Assembly (NCBI GenBank): GCA_964437425.1
Contig: CAYTGO010000026.1
Coordinates: 1 to 41,485 of the forward strand
DNA length: 41,485 bases
Origin: Scalindua sp964437425
GTDB taxonomy: Bacteria; Planctomycetota; Brocadiia; Brocadiales; Scalinduaceae
Direction of reading: 5' to 3'
Shown here: positions 35,046-41,485 of the stretch, one piece after another
How the letters are laid out: each line of letters opens with the position of its first letter
How positions within the stretch are numbered: position 1 is the first letter of the stretch
Notes under the pieces: model-generated
Database searches by the model: none
The model's input: only the letters and a program-made list of their open reading frames with translations
What the model was told of the DNA's origin: nothing
Translations under genes and position numbers: made by a program

Positions 35046-36665
35046 ATGACAAACAAAGAACACTATACCCGGCTTACTAATGAAAACAGATTAAAATTAA
35101 TCGAAGAGTCATTGAATCTCATTTATTCAAAAGAGGATGCTGCCAATGCGTATGAGAGGACCCTTGCTCTAATCAATAAGTATAAACAAAAGGTGGAGAG
35201 CGCTCCATATTATTTGACTCAAAAAGATGTCATACTTATAACGTATGGAGATCAGGTTTTCCATTCCGGTGAGACGGCGCTGTCGACTTTATTCAGTTTT
35301 TTGAATGAATATGTGCGGGATATCATAAACACAGTTCATATACTTCCATTTTACCCACATTCATCAGATGACGGTTTTTCAATTGTAAATTATAAGGGTG
35401 TTTGTCCACTCAAAGGGTCATGGAAGGACATAGAAAATATAAATAAAAATCATAGAATCATGTTTGATGGTGTTATTAATCACATGTCNNNNNNNNNNNN
35501 NNNNNNNNNNNNNNNNNNNNNNNNNNNNNNNNNNNNNNNNNNNNNNNNNNNNNNNNNNNNNNNNNNNNNNNNNNNNNNNNNNNNNNNNGTTTTAGACGTA
35601 TTGCTTTTCTATATCGCCAAAGGTGCTTCTCTTATCAGGCTGGATGCAATTGCTTATATATGGAAAGAGTTGGAAACACCTTGTGTTCATCTTCCAAAAA
35701 CTCATGAATTGATTCAGCTTATGCGTGAAGTGATGCATGCGGTTGCGCCTGAAGTTATTATTATTACAGAGACAAATGTGCCTCATGGTGAAAATATTTC
35801 ATATTTTGGAGAGGGTAATGATGAGGCACAGATGGTCTATAATTTTGCGCTTCCTCCACTTCTGGCATTTTCTGTCTTAAAATCTAATACAGAAAAACTT
35901 ACAAATTGGGCAAAAGAGTTAGATCTCCCAGGCGATGAGGTATGCTTCTTCAATTTTACAGCAAGTCATGATGGTATTGGTGTCAGAGCGGTAAATGGAA
36001 TCCTGGATGAGAAGGAGATGGACTTCCTGGTGAAAACATCTATAGGGCATGGGGGGTATGCTTCATACAGGGCGATTGGAGATGAAGAGGAATCTCCGTA
36101 CGAGTTAAATTGTAGCTATATTGATTTGCTGACACATCCGGAAGAGGATGACAATATAAGGGTTAAAAGGATGATGCTCTCGCAGGCAGTTGTCCTGGCA
36201 ATGCCCGGTGTGCCGGGTATCTATTTCCACTCACTTGTCGGCTCCAGGAATTATCATGAAGCGGTAAGGAAAACGAGGATCAACAGATCCATTAATAGAG
36301 ATAAATTAAATTACGATAATTTGAAAGAATTGCTTGAAGAGGAAGGTAGTTTGCAAAAGATCCTCTTCAAAAGGTATAAACAGCTATTATCAATAAGAAT
36401 AAACGAAGACGCTTTCAACCCATTTGGCAAATATGAGTTTCTGGATTTGGGGAGTAAGGTATTTGCCATTAAACGATATGCCAGTGATGATAATGAGTCT
36501 ATACTCGCGTTATTTAATTTTACCGGAGAGAGTGTTAAAATCAATCTTCCCGGTAAGTATAGGGACAGCTTAGTTGATATAATCACACACGCAAGAGTTA
36601 ATTGTAAAGATCTGACATTAGAGCCGTATCAAATAGTGTGGTTGAAGAAACACAAGGAATCCTAG
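35046..36665 (+). CDS. GH13_18 sugar phosphorylase (glucosylglycerate/sucrose phosphorylase-like), interrupted by an N gap
   Basis: The gene starts 4 bases after the ABC-F stop. Before the gap it shows HILPFYPHSSDDGFSIVNY, GSWKDIE and HRIMFDGVINHM, and after it GASLIRLDAIAYIWKE (nucleophile Asp), HLPKTHELIQLMREV, IITETNVPHGENISYFG (acid/base Glu) and FTASHDGIGVRA. These are the motifs of GH13 subfamily 18. The stretches HLPKTH and TNVPH favour glucosylglycerate phosphorylase (YcjM type) over classical sucrose phosphorylase. Such enzymes use phosphate to release glucose-1-phosphate. The two parts are in the same frame across the 100 Ns. Specificity remains an inference. Confidence 0.85.
   Translation: MTNKEHYTRLTNENRLKLIEESLNLIYSKEDAANAYERTLALINKYKQKVESAPYYLTQKDVILITYGDQVFHSGETALSTLFSFLNEYVRDIINTVHILPFYPHSSDDGFSIVNYKGVCPLKGSWKDIENINKNHRIMFDGVINHMXXXXXXXXXXXXXXXXXXXXXXXXXXXXXXXXXXVLDVLLFYIAKGASLIRLDAIAYIWKELETPCVHLPKTHELIQLMREVMHAVAPEVIIITETNVPHGENISYFGEGNDEAQMVYNFALPPLLAFSVLKSNTEKLTNWAKELDLPGDEVCFFNFTASHDGIGVRAVNGILDEKEMDFLVKTSIGHGGYASYRAIGDEEESPYELNCSYIDLLTHPEEDDNIRVKRMMLSQAVVLAMPGVPGIYFHSLVGSRNYHEAVRKTRINRSINRDKLNYDNLKELLEEEGSLQKILFKRYKQLLSIRINEDAFNPFGKYEFLDLGSKVFAIKRYASDDNESILALFNFTGESVKINLPGKYRDSLVDIITHARVNCKDLTLEPYQIVWLKKHKES
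35489..35588. other. Assembly gap of 100 Ns inside the GH13_18 gene
   Basis: No duplication flanks this gap, unlike the first. From memory of the family, the segment between the NHMS motif and the LDxLLFY helix is about 75 residues and includes a conserved TTFSxDQxDLN stretch. The true gap is therefore probably about 225 bases, not 100. Confidence 0.9.
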
Positions 36666-36686
36666 AAGAGATTGTATGTTTGCTTT

Positions 36687-37577
36687 TCAGTATTCTTGAC
36701 GAATACGAAGAAAAGAGGCAAATTTAGGAATGCCTGATTTGTAAAACCCATAATATTTAAATGTGACGATACTTCCGATTGGAGGTGGGTTGCCTCGCTC
36801 CTGATCAGAAAAACCGGTTCCTATTGCAAATTGAATCCCGTTGGGCAATTCCACTAGCATTGACCCGAGACGACCGGTATGTTTTCCGGAACCGGGAAGA
36901 TGCTTGATGACGGTTGCTTCTGCGTCTTCATAGGTTTTTACTTTTAATAAATCGTGGGAACGTCCAACGGTATACGGAGAACCGGGCTTTCTTAAAATCA
37001 ACCCTTCTCCTCCAAGAGACTCAATCTCCTTAAGCTTTTTTCGAAGATGCTCCTCACTTTCACAGAGTTGATGTTCCAGTACTTCCGCAAACAGGTTTGG
37101 GTGTTCAAGAAACCAGCGACGCGCGAAATCAAGACGTTCTTCAAAACCTCCCTCTATTTCAGGTGCGTCAAATACAAAATAATGAACTTTTTTCCAATCG
37201 GTATCTGCGTTCTCCCGGCGAACTATACTGACCAGCTCCTGGAATTGCTCTCTTTCTGTCCAGAGCTCACCGTCCAGGGGGGTCGCTGGGAAATCCCTGG
37301 TAAACCATTCCGGAGCATTAAAGAGATTTCCCTGGCGAGATATCAGCTTGCTGCCTGTCCAGTATCCACGCACACCATCGAGTTTCTCACTCATCCACCA
37401 TCCATTGATATTGATTTTCTGGTCCCAGCTATGTGCAAGCATTACAGGTGCTTTTTTCTGTATATTACTACTTAGGTGAGGTGGTTGTGGTGGATTCGCC
37501 TGTGTGGAGATCTGAAGAATAGAGACAACAAGAAAGAGACATGACTTTGTCAGAAAAATAACGGTGCGTCTTTTCAT
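36687..37577 (-). CDS. ligE: Periplasmic ATP-dependent DNA ligase (LigE type)
   Basis: The 296-residue protein has a signal peptide (about 1-27, STQAN). The minimal ATP-dependent ligase follows: motif I SEKLDGVRGYW (K65 adenylated lysine), LDGELW (motif III region), YFVFDAPE (motif IIIa), GGEGLILRKPGSPY (motif IV) and LLKVKTYEDAEA (motif V). A compact OB domain closes the protein (GRLGSMLVELPNG, GSIVTFKYYGF). Length fits the Haemophilus-type exported LigE family, which is thought to act on incoming DNA. It faces the GH13 gene convergently, 21 bases between stops. Confidence 0.9.
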   Translation of the reverse strand: MKRRTVIFLTKSCLFLVVSILQISTQANPPQPPHLSSNIQKKAPVMLAHSWDQKININGWWMSEKLDGVRGYWTGSKLISRQGNLFNAPEWFTRDFPATPLDGELWTEREQFQELVSIVRRENADTDWKKVHYFVFDAPEIEGGFEERLDFARRWFLEHPNLFAEVLEHQLCESEEHLRKKLKEIESLGGEGLILRKPGSPYTVGRSHDLLKVKTYEDAEATVIKHLPGSGKHTGRLGSMLVELPNGIQFAIGTGFSDQERGNPPPIGSIVTFKYYGFYKSGIPKFASFLRIRQEY

Positions 37578-37641
37578 AACAAATTGTTTTATGATTTTTG
37601 AACTTCCTGTTCAAATATAGTTCTGCCAGGTCAGGAATAAA

Positions 37642-39606
37642 CTATTTCCTTATAATTCCTTTTCTCTTTAACATATCCAGAAGGGCCCTGAGGTTTTCTT
37701 CAATGGATTTATGTTCTGAATCCAGGATGACATCCGGATTAAGAGGCTCTTCATATGGTGAGTTAATGCCGGTGAATTGAGGGATCTCTCCGTCAATAGC
37801 CTTTTTGTAAAGTCCTGTGGGATCTCTTTGTATGCAGGTTTGTAGACTGCAACGAACAAAAACCTCAAAGAACCTTCCTTCCGGTATCAAGGCTTTGACT
37901 TGGTCCCTCTGGCATCTTAGCGGGGAGACAAAGGTACATAAGACAAGAGAGCCGTGTTCGTAGAAAACCCTGGCGACCTCTCCGGCTCTTCTGGTATTCT
38001 CTATTCTATCCTGATCAGAGAAGCTGAGATCATTGCACAGACCATGGCGAAGTTTGTCCCAGTCCAATAGTGCGGTATGGATTCCTGTGCTGAAGAGGAT
38101 GCGTTCAAGGCTTTTCGCTATTGTTGATTTGCCTGCTCCTGATAAGCCTGTAAACCATATAACTGCAGTCTTGTGTTTATATCGTTCTTCTCTCTCTTTG
38201 AGGGACACCGGATCTCTCTCTATCTCAACTTTGACAGGCAGTTCCTCTTCTGCATCTGTTCTTCCTTCAGCATGGATAGTCTCTTCGATGCTTCTGACAG
38301 CGCCACGAATCATCCCGGCTCCAACAGTAAAATTAGTATCAGGGTCTATTACTATAAAACTACCTGTTTCCCTGTTCTTATTATATTGATCTAACATTAT
38401 CGGTTGGGTAAGTTTTATCTCAGCACGTCCAATTTCATTCAGCAGCAGAGTGTTGACATCGGTATGATGCGTATCTTTTATTAACTCACAGAAAAGATTA
38501 TGCTCTGTTGCATCTGTACGGTGCAGGGTGTTTACGTCGAACATGTAAATTAACTTACTGATACTGGCATTAACTGTTCTTGTAGTGTGTTTTATGAAAT
38601 AATTTTTGCCTATCTCAAGCGGGTCATTTCCCATCCAGCATAAGATGACATCTATATTGGTTTCAACCTGAGGAAGGTTATGTCGTCTAACAATCATATC
38701 TCCACGACTGATATCTATTTCATCTTCAAGCGTTATAACAACAGATTGAGGAGCGTGTGCTTCTTCAAGGTCTCCATCCATTGTTGTGATAGTTTTAACT
38801 TTAGAAACCAGTCCTGAGGGTAGTACCGCGATCTCTTCACCCGGGCTGACAGTACCTGCGACAACCCTTCCTGCATAACCTCTAAAATTAAGATCAGGCC
38901 GTATAACATATTGCACTGGGAATCTGAAGTCTCGAATATTAAAGTCTGAACCTATGTGAACATTTTCAAGCGTATGCAATACTGTAGGGCCGTCATACCA
39001 GGGTGTTAACTCGCTTTTGACAACGACATTATCTCCTTTAAGTGCCGAGACCGGAACATAAGTAATATCTTTAATATCCAGCTTGCGGGAATACTCATCA
39101 TACTCTTCAACTATTGCATCGTATACCTCTTTAGAATAATCAACCAGGTCAATCTTATTGACAGCAACTATCATATGAGATACCTGTAAAAGACTTGCGA
39201 TGAAACCGTGCCGGCGTGATTGTTCAAGGACACCTCTACGTGCATCAATAAGTATAATAGCAAGATTGGCTGTGGAGGCGCCGGTAACCATATTTCGTGT
39301 GTACTGGACGTGTCCGGGAGTATCGGCAATAATAAATTTTCGCTTAGGAGTCTGGAAGTAACGGTAGGCTACATCAATGGTTATTCCCTGTTCCCTTTCA
39401 GCAGCAAGTCCGTCAGTTAATAGAGATAAATCTATCTCCTCTTCACCTTTGCGCTTTGCTACTTTCTTGACAGCTTCCAGCTGGTCATCGTATATGTTCT
39501 GAGTGTCCATAAGAAGCCTGCCTATGAGTGTGGACTTACCGTCATCTACACTGCCTACAGTAGTGAATCTAAGCAAGTTGGCATGATCTGGGGATGTAGA
39601 ATCCAT
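37642..39606 (-). CDS. cysNC: Bifunctional sulfate adenylyltransferase subunit 1 / adenylylsulfate kinase (CysN-CysC)
   Basis: The 654-residue fusion has an EF-Tu-like GTPase half (CysN) with G1 GSVDDGKSTLIGRL, G3 DTPGHVQYTRNM and G4 NKIDLV, then two beta-barrel domains. The APS kinase half (CysC, from about 485) has P-loop GLSGAGKSTIAKS and the LDWDKLRHGLCNDLSFS, ENTRRAGEVA and DPTGLYKKAIDGEIPQFTGI motifs. It activates sulfate to APS using GTP hydrolysis with CysD, then phosphorylates it to PAPS. Only 2 bases separate it from cysD upstream, so the two form an operon. No PAPS reductase lies in the window. Confidence 0.96.
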   Translation of the reverse strand: MDSTSPDHANLLRFTTVGSVDDGKSTLIGRLLMDTQNIYDDQLEAVKKVAKRKGEEEIDLSLLTDGLAAEREQGITIDVAYRYFQTPKRKFIIADTPGHVQYTRNMVTGASTANLAIILIDARRGVLEQSRRHGFIASLLQVSHMIVAVNKIDLVDYSKEVYDAIVEEYDEYSRKLDIKDITYVPVSALKGDNVVVKSELTPWYDGPTVLHTLENVHIGSDFNIRDFRFPVQYVIRPDLNFRGYAGRVVAGTVSPGEEIAVLPSGLVSKVKTITTMDGDLEEAHAPQSVVITLEDEIDISRGDMIVRRHNLPQVETNIDVILCWMGNDPLEIGKNYFIKHTTRTVNASISKLIYMFDVNTLHRTDATEHNLFCELIKDTHHTDVNTLLLNEIGRAEIKLTQPIMLDQYNKNRETGSFIVIDPDTNFTVGAGMIRGAVRSIEETIHAEGRTDAEEELPVKVEIERDPVSLKEREERYKHKTAVIWFTGLSGAGKSTIAKSLERILFSTGIHTALLDWDKLRHGLCNDLSFSDQDRIENTRRAGEVARVFYEHGSLVLCTFVSPLRCQRDQVKALIPEGRFFEVFVRCSLQTCIQRDPTGLYKKAIDGEIPQFTGINSPYEEPLNPDVILDSEHKSIEENLRALLDMLKRKGIIRK

Positions 39607-39608
39607 AT

Positions 39609-40514
39609 TTAGAAATATCCCTCCTTCTTCTTATCTTCCATAGAACTGTCGGAAGTCATATCGATAACCCGATTTTCTCTCTCAGATTTACTGGCTTCTT
39701 CAACTTCTTTGATTATATCATCAATTGTCCTGGCTTCTGACCGAACGGCTCCTGTACATGGGCTACATCCCAGGCTTCTGAACCTGCACATAGCCTTTTC
39801 CACATTCTCACCCGGCCTGAGCTTGACCATGTCATCATATGGGATTAGTACGCCGCCTCTGTCAACTACTTCTCTCTCCTGTGCGTAGTATATAGGGACA
39901 ATGGGTATCTCTTCCTTTTTTAAATAGTACCAGACATCCATTTCTGTCCAGTTACTTATTGGAAAAACCCGAATTGACTCTTCCTCGTTAATACGGCAAT
40001 TATATAGATTCCAGAGTTCAGGCCTCTGATACTTGGGATCCCACTGTCCGAACTCATCTCTGAAAGAGAATATGCGTTCCTTAGCTCTTGATTTTTCCTC
40101 ATCTCGTCGCGCTCCGCCAAATGCCGCATCAAACTTATGTCTCTTTATTCCGCCAAGCAATCCTTGAGTTTTTAACTTGGCACAACATTTATCGACTCCT
40201 ATTTTTTGAGGATGTGTACCCTCGGAGATCGCCTCATCATTCTTTTCTACGATGAGCCTGCACCCGATCTCCTTAGCATACCTATCTCGAAATTCGATCA
40301 TCTCTGGAAATTTAAAGCCGGTATCAATATGCATGAGCGGAAATGGGATCTTTCCGGGATAAAAGGCTTTTTGAGCAAGACGTACCATTACGCTTGAATC
40401 TTTTCCGATGGAATAGAGCATGACGGGATTCTTAAACTCAGCCGCCACTTCACGTATAATATGGATTGACTCTGATTCGAGTTGTTTTAAATAGGAAATA
40501 TTGGTGTTTTTCAA
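39609..40514 (-). CDS. cysD: Sulfate adenylyltransferase subunit 2 (CysD)
   Basis: The 301-residue protein has the PP-loop ATP pyrophosphatase motif YSIGKDSSVMVRLA (about 35-48), followed by PLMHIDTGFKFPEM, FDAAFGGARRDEEKSRAKER, ISNWTEMDVWYYL and CRFRSLGCSPCTGAV. It is the catalytic subunit of ATP sulfurylase. The start is TTG at 40514, with GTGGAGAAG upstream at a normal spacing; no better ATG exists. It is the first gene of the cysD-cysNC operon. Confidence 0.95.
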   Translation of the reverse strand: MKNTNISYLKQLESESIHIIREVAAEFKNPVMLYSIGKDSSVMVRLAQKAFYPGKIPFPLMHIDTGFKFPEMIEFRDRYAKEIGCRLIVEKNDEAISEGTHPQKIGVDKCCAKLKTQGLLGGIKRHKFDAAFGGARRDEEKSRAKERIFSFRDEFGQWDPKYQRPELWNLYNCRINEEESIRVFPISNWTEMDVWYYLKKEEIPIVPIYYAQEREVVDRGGVLIPYDDMVKLRPGENVEKAMCRFRSLGCSPCTGAVRSEARTIDDIIKEVEEASKSERENRVIDMTSDSSMEDKKKEGYF

Positions 40515-40913
40515 AAAAACTTCTCCACAACTAACAAGATTAAAGCGTTTCGGTATTCAATTATGGGTAAGCAAAGGGAGGGGTTTAATAATAGATGACT
40601 ATTACTGGAATAGAAATATCACGCAAAATCTTAATTTTCCTGCCCGCGTATTACTGTATTCTAACGCCTTTTTCCATAAAACGGTTACCTGCAAAACTAT
40701 TATATAACTATATGAATTATTGACCGTTGTGTCAATGAGAATATAATATTAAGAAGTGATAGTTTCTAAAGGAATTAGCGAATAAATGGATAAATTTTAA
40801 TGGATATTTTAATATGGCTACTCAACAACATATGTGTATAATTGTTCACTTAGTATAAAACTTTTTGTTATTGAAACAGACGATAACTGAATAATCATTT
40901 AGAAAGTAGGAAA
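40515..40913. other. Gene-free stretch upstream of cysD and the small CxC..C gene
   Basis: The 399 AT-rich bases separate two divergent genes and probably hold both promoters. I see no tRNA, SAM or cysteine riboswitch-like structure, or repeat. Confidence 0.4.
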
Positions 40914-41243
40914 ATGAAATATAAAGACTTAGTTGAAAAGTTGACTCCTGTTCATAACGATGGATATTTTAATAGTCACCACTCTGCCGAAACTCACGGT
41001 ACCGGTGATTATAACCAGTTTGCGTATACCACGATTGGGACTTGTGAATGTCCTAAATGTATAGCCCATGCGCTTGCGTTTGGGATTTCTGAGCACTATC
41101 TGGAAAATGAGATCACGGGAGAAATCGTAGAAGAGTTAAAAGGTATTTATGGAAAAGTTGGAATAGATAATTTAAAAGATGCCTTTAGAGAAGAAGAGAA
41201 GGACTCTCCGGAATATTCAAGCCTGACGGCGATCTTAACTTGA
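40914..41243 (+). CDS. Small protein with a CxC..C motif, unknown family
   Basis: The 109-residue product starts at an ATG after TAGGAAA. I do not recognise it. It has a His-rich patch (GYFNSHHSAETHGTGDY, 17-33) and GTCECPKCIAHALAFG (42-57) with three cysteines and one histidine that could form a metal site. A helical C-terminal half follows (EIVEELKGIYGKVG, NLKDAFREEE). There is no signal peptide. It ends just before a strong hairpin, and the next gene is convergent. Confidence 0.72.
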   Translation: MKYKDLVEKLTPVHNDGYFNSHHSAETHGTGDYNQFAYTTIGTCECPKCIAHALAFGISEHYLENEITGEIVEELKGIYGKVGIDNLKDAFREEEKDSPEYSSLTAILT

Positions 41244-41247
41244 GCGC

Positions 41248-41289
41248 GTAGCCCTGAAAAGGTGTACAAAATATATTTTCAGGGGCTAC
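41248..41289. terminator. Hairpin between convergent genes, bidirectional terminator
   Basis: GTAGCCCTGAAAA (41248-41260) pairs with TTTTCAGGGGCTAC (41276-41289), with one bulged base and a 15-base loop. It begins 4 bases after the stop of the small CxC..C gene and lies 58 bases from the stop of the convergent Gly-rich gene. The A/T ends of the stem give a T-rich run in each direction. Confidence 0.7.
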
Positions 41290-41347
41290 ACATTTCCATA
41301 GCAAGTAAGCCCATTTAGTGTGCATAATCAATCGGTCAAGGCATTTA

Positions 41348-41485
41348 TCAGCGTCCTCGTCCGCCCCTGCCGCCACCAAAACTTTTTTTACCTCCAAATC
41401 CGCCTTTGCCGCTGTTAAAACCTTTGCTGCCTCCGAATCCGCCTTTTGTACCGCCATGTCCCTTCTTGCCGCCAAATCCGCCTTT
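41348..41485 (-). CDS. Gly-rich C-terminal tail of a gene running off the window (RNA-binding or DEAD-box helicase candidate)
   Basis: On the - strand, reading inward from the edge, 45 codons in one frame end at TGA (complement of 41348-41350). They encode tandem Gly-Gly-Phe-Gly-Gly-Lys type units (KGGFGGKKGHGG, KGGFGGSKGF, KGGFGGKKSFGGG) and end RGGRGR. Such tails occur on RRM proteins and DEAD-box RNA helicases and bind RNA nonspecifically. The body lies outside the window, so the family is undetermined. A longer open frame here (41185-41475) is a shadow in a different frame. Confidence 0.7.
   Translation of the reverse strand, partial: KGGFGGKKGHGGTKGGFGGSKGFNSGKGGFGGKKSFGGGRGGRGR

Noticed and set aside
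41185..41475. 96-residue Ala/Lys-rich ORF on the - strand
   Set aside because: It overlaps the convergent small gene and the terminator hairpin and is the out-of-frame reading of the Gly-rich repeat.
1..41485. CRISPR array, tRNA or rRNA gene, transposon or prophage
   Set aside because: No regular spaced repeats, tRNA-like cloverleaf, rRNA stretch, transposase or phage structural gene was seen in reading both strands.

Overview
The window most likely comes from an anammox planctomycete of the Brocadiales, and Candidatus Scalindua is my best guess. This is inferred from content, not from a marker gene. The evidence is a dense block of multi-domain c-type cytochromes, a Pirellula/Verrucomicrobium-type heme domain (the TIGR02603 pattern), a sulfatase-modifying-factor-like protein, an AhbD-type heme-synthesis radical SAM enzyme and AT-rich intergenic DNA. 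I see no rRNA, tRNA, CRISPR array, transposase or phage gene. The sequence is a scaffold with two 100-N gaps.

Region 1 (2-10476, all + strand) is a run of eight closely spaced genes forming one respiratory cluster. In order they are: a 5'-truncated triheme cytochrome c, an exported cupredoxin, a very divergent cytochrome bd subunit I (CydA-like) with about 14 membrane helices, a diheme cytochrome c, a membrane-anchored monoheme cytochrome c, a diheme cytochrome c fused to an ethylbenzene-dehydrogenase-type heme b domain, a tetraheme cytochrome c and a tail-anchored monoheme cytochrome c. There is no CydB, no heme-copper oxidase subunit and no Rieske/cytochrome b gene in the visible part. I infer a membrane complex in which periplasmic (or anammoxosome-lumen) c hemes and a copper protein exchange electrons with a bd-like core. 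Several subunits carry long acidic E/A/D-rich linkers. The first N gap falls inside this cluster. It is flanked by an exact 55-bp duplication, so it appears to be a failed contig overlap; collapsing it restores one 574-residue protein.

Region 2 (10499-14671, + strand) holds a double universal-stress protein with a PCP_red tail, a TIM-barrel sugar isomerase-like protein, a VanZ-like membrane protein, a methyltransferase and a CBS-pair protein.

Region 3 (14714-18790, - strand) holds a free AMMECR1 protein, an exported MEMO-AMMECR1 fusion, a YqaA/DedA-type membrane protein and the AhbD-like radical SAM/SPASM enzyme, which may serve the heme demand of a cytochrome-rich cell.

Region 4 (18963-25676, + strand) holds citramalate synthase (isoleucine route) overlapping valyl-tRNA synthetase, then an exported zinc-ribbon/TPR/FGE-like protein that appears to lack the catalytic cysteine, a PilZ-like protein and a small acidic membrane protein.

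Region 5 (25743-29982, - strand) holds two paralogous cytochrome c'/c556-type lipoproteins, an M24 aminopeptidase, a BaiN/HI0933-type flavoprotein and a PhzF-family protein.

Region 6 (30471-36665, + strand) holds an 850-residue helical orphan protein ending at a clear terminator, an Uup-type ABC-F ATPase and a GH13_18 sugar phosphorylase broken by the second N gap.

Region 7 (36687-41485) holds a periplasmic ATP-dependent DNA ligase (LigE type) and the sulfate-activation pair cysD-cysNC on the - strand. A small CxC..C protein on the + strand follows. The window ends in the Gly-rich C-terminal tail of a - strand gene that runs off the edge.
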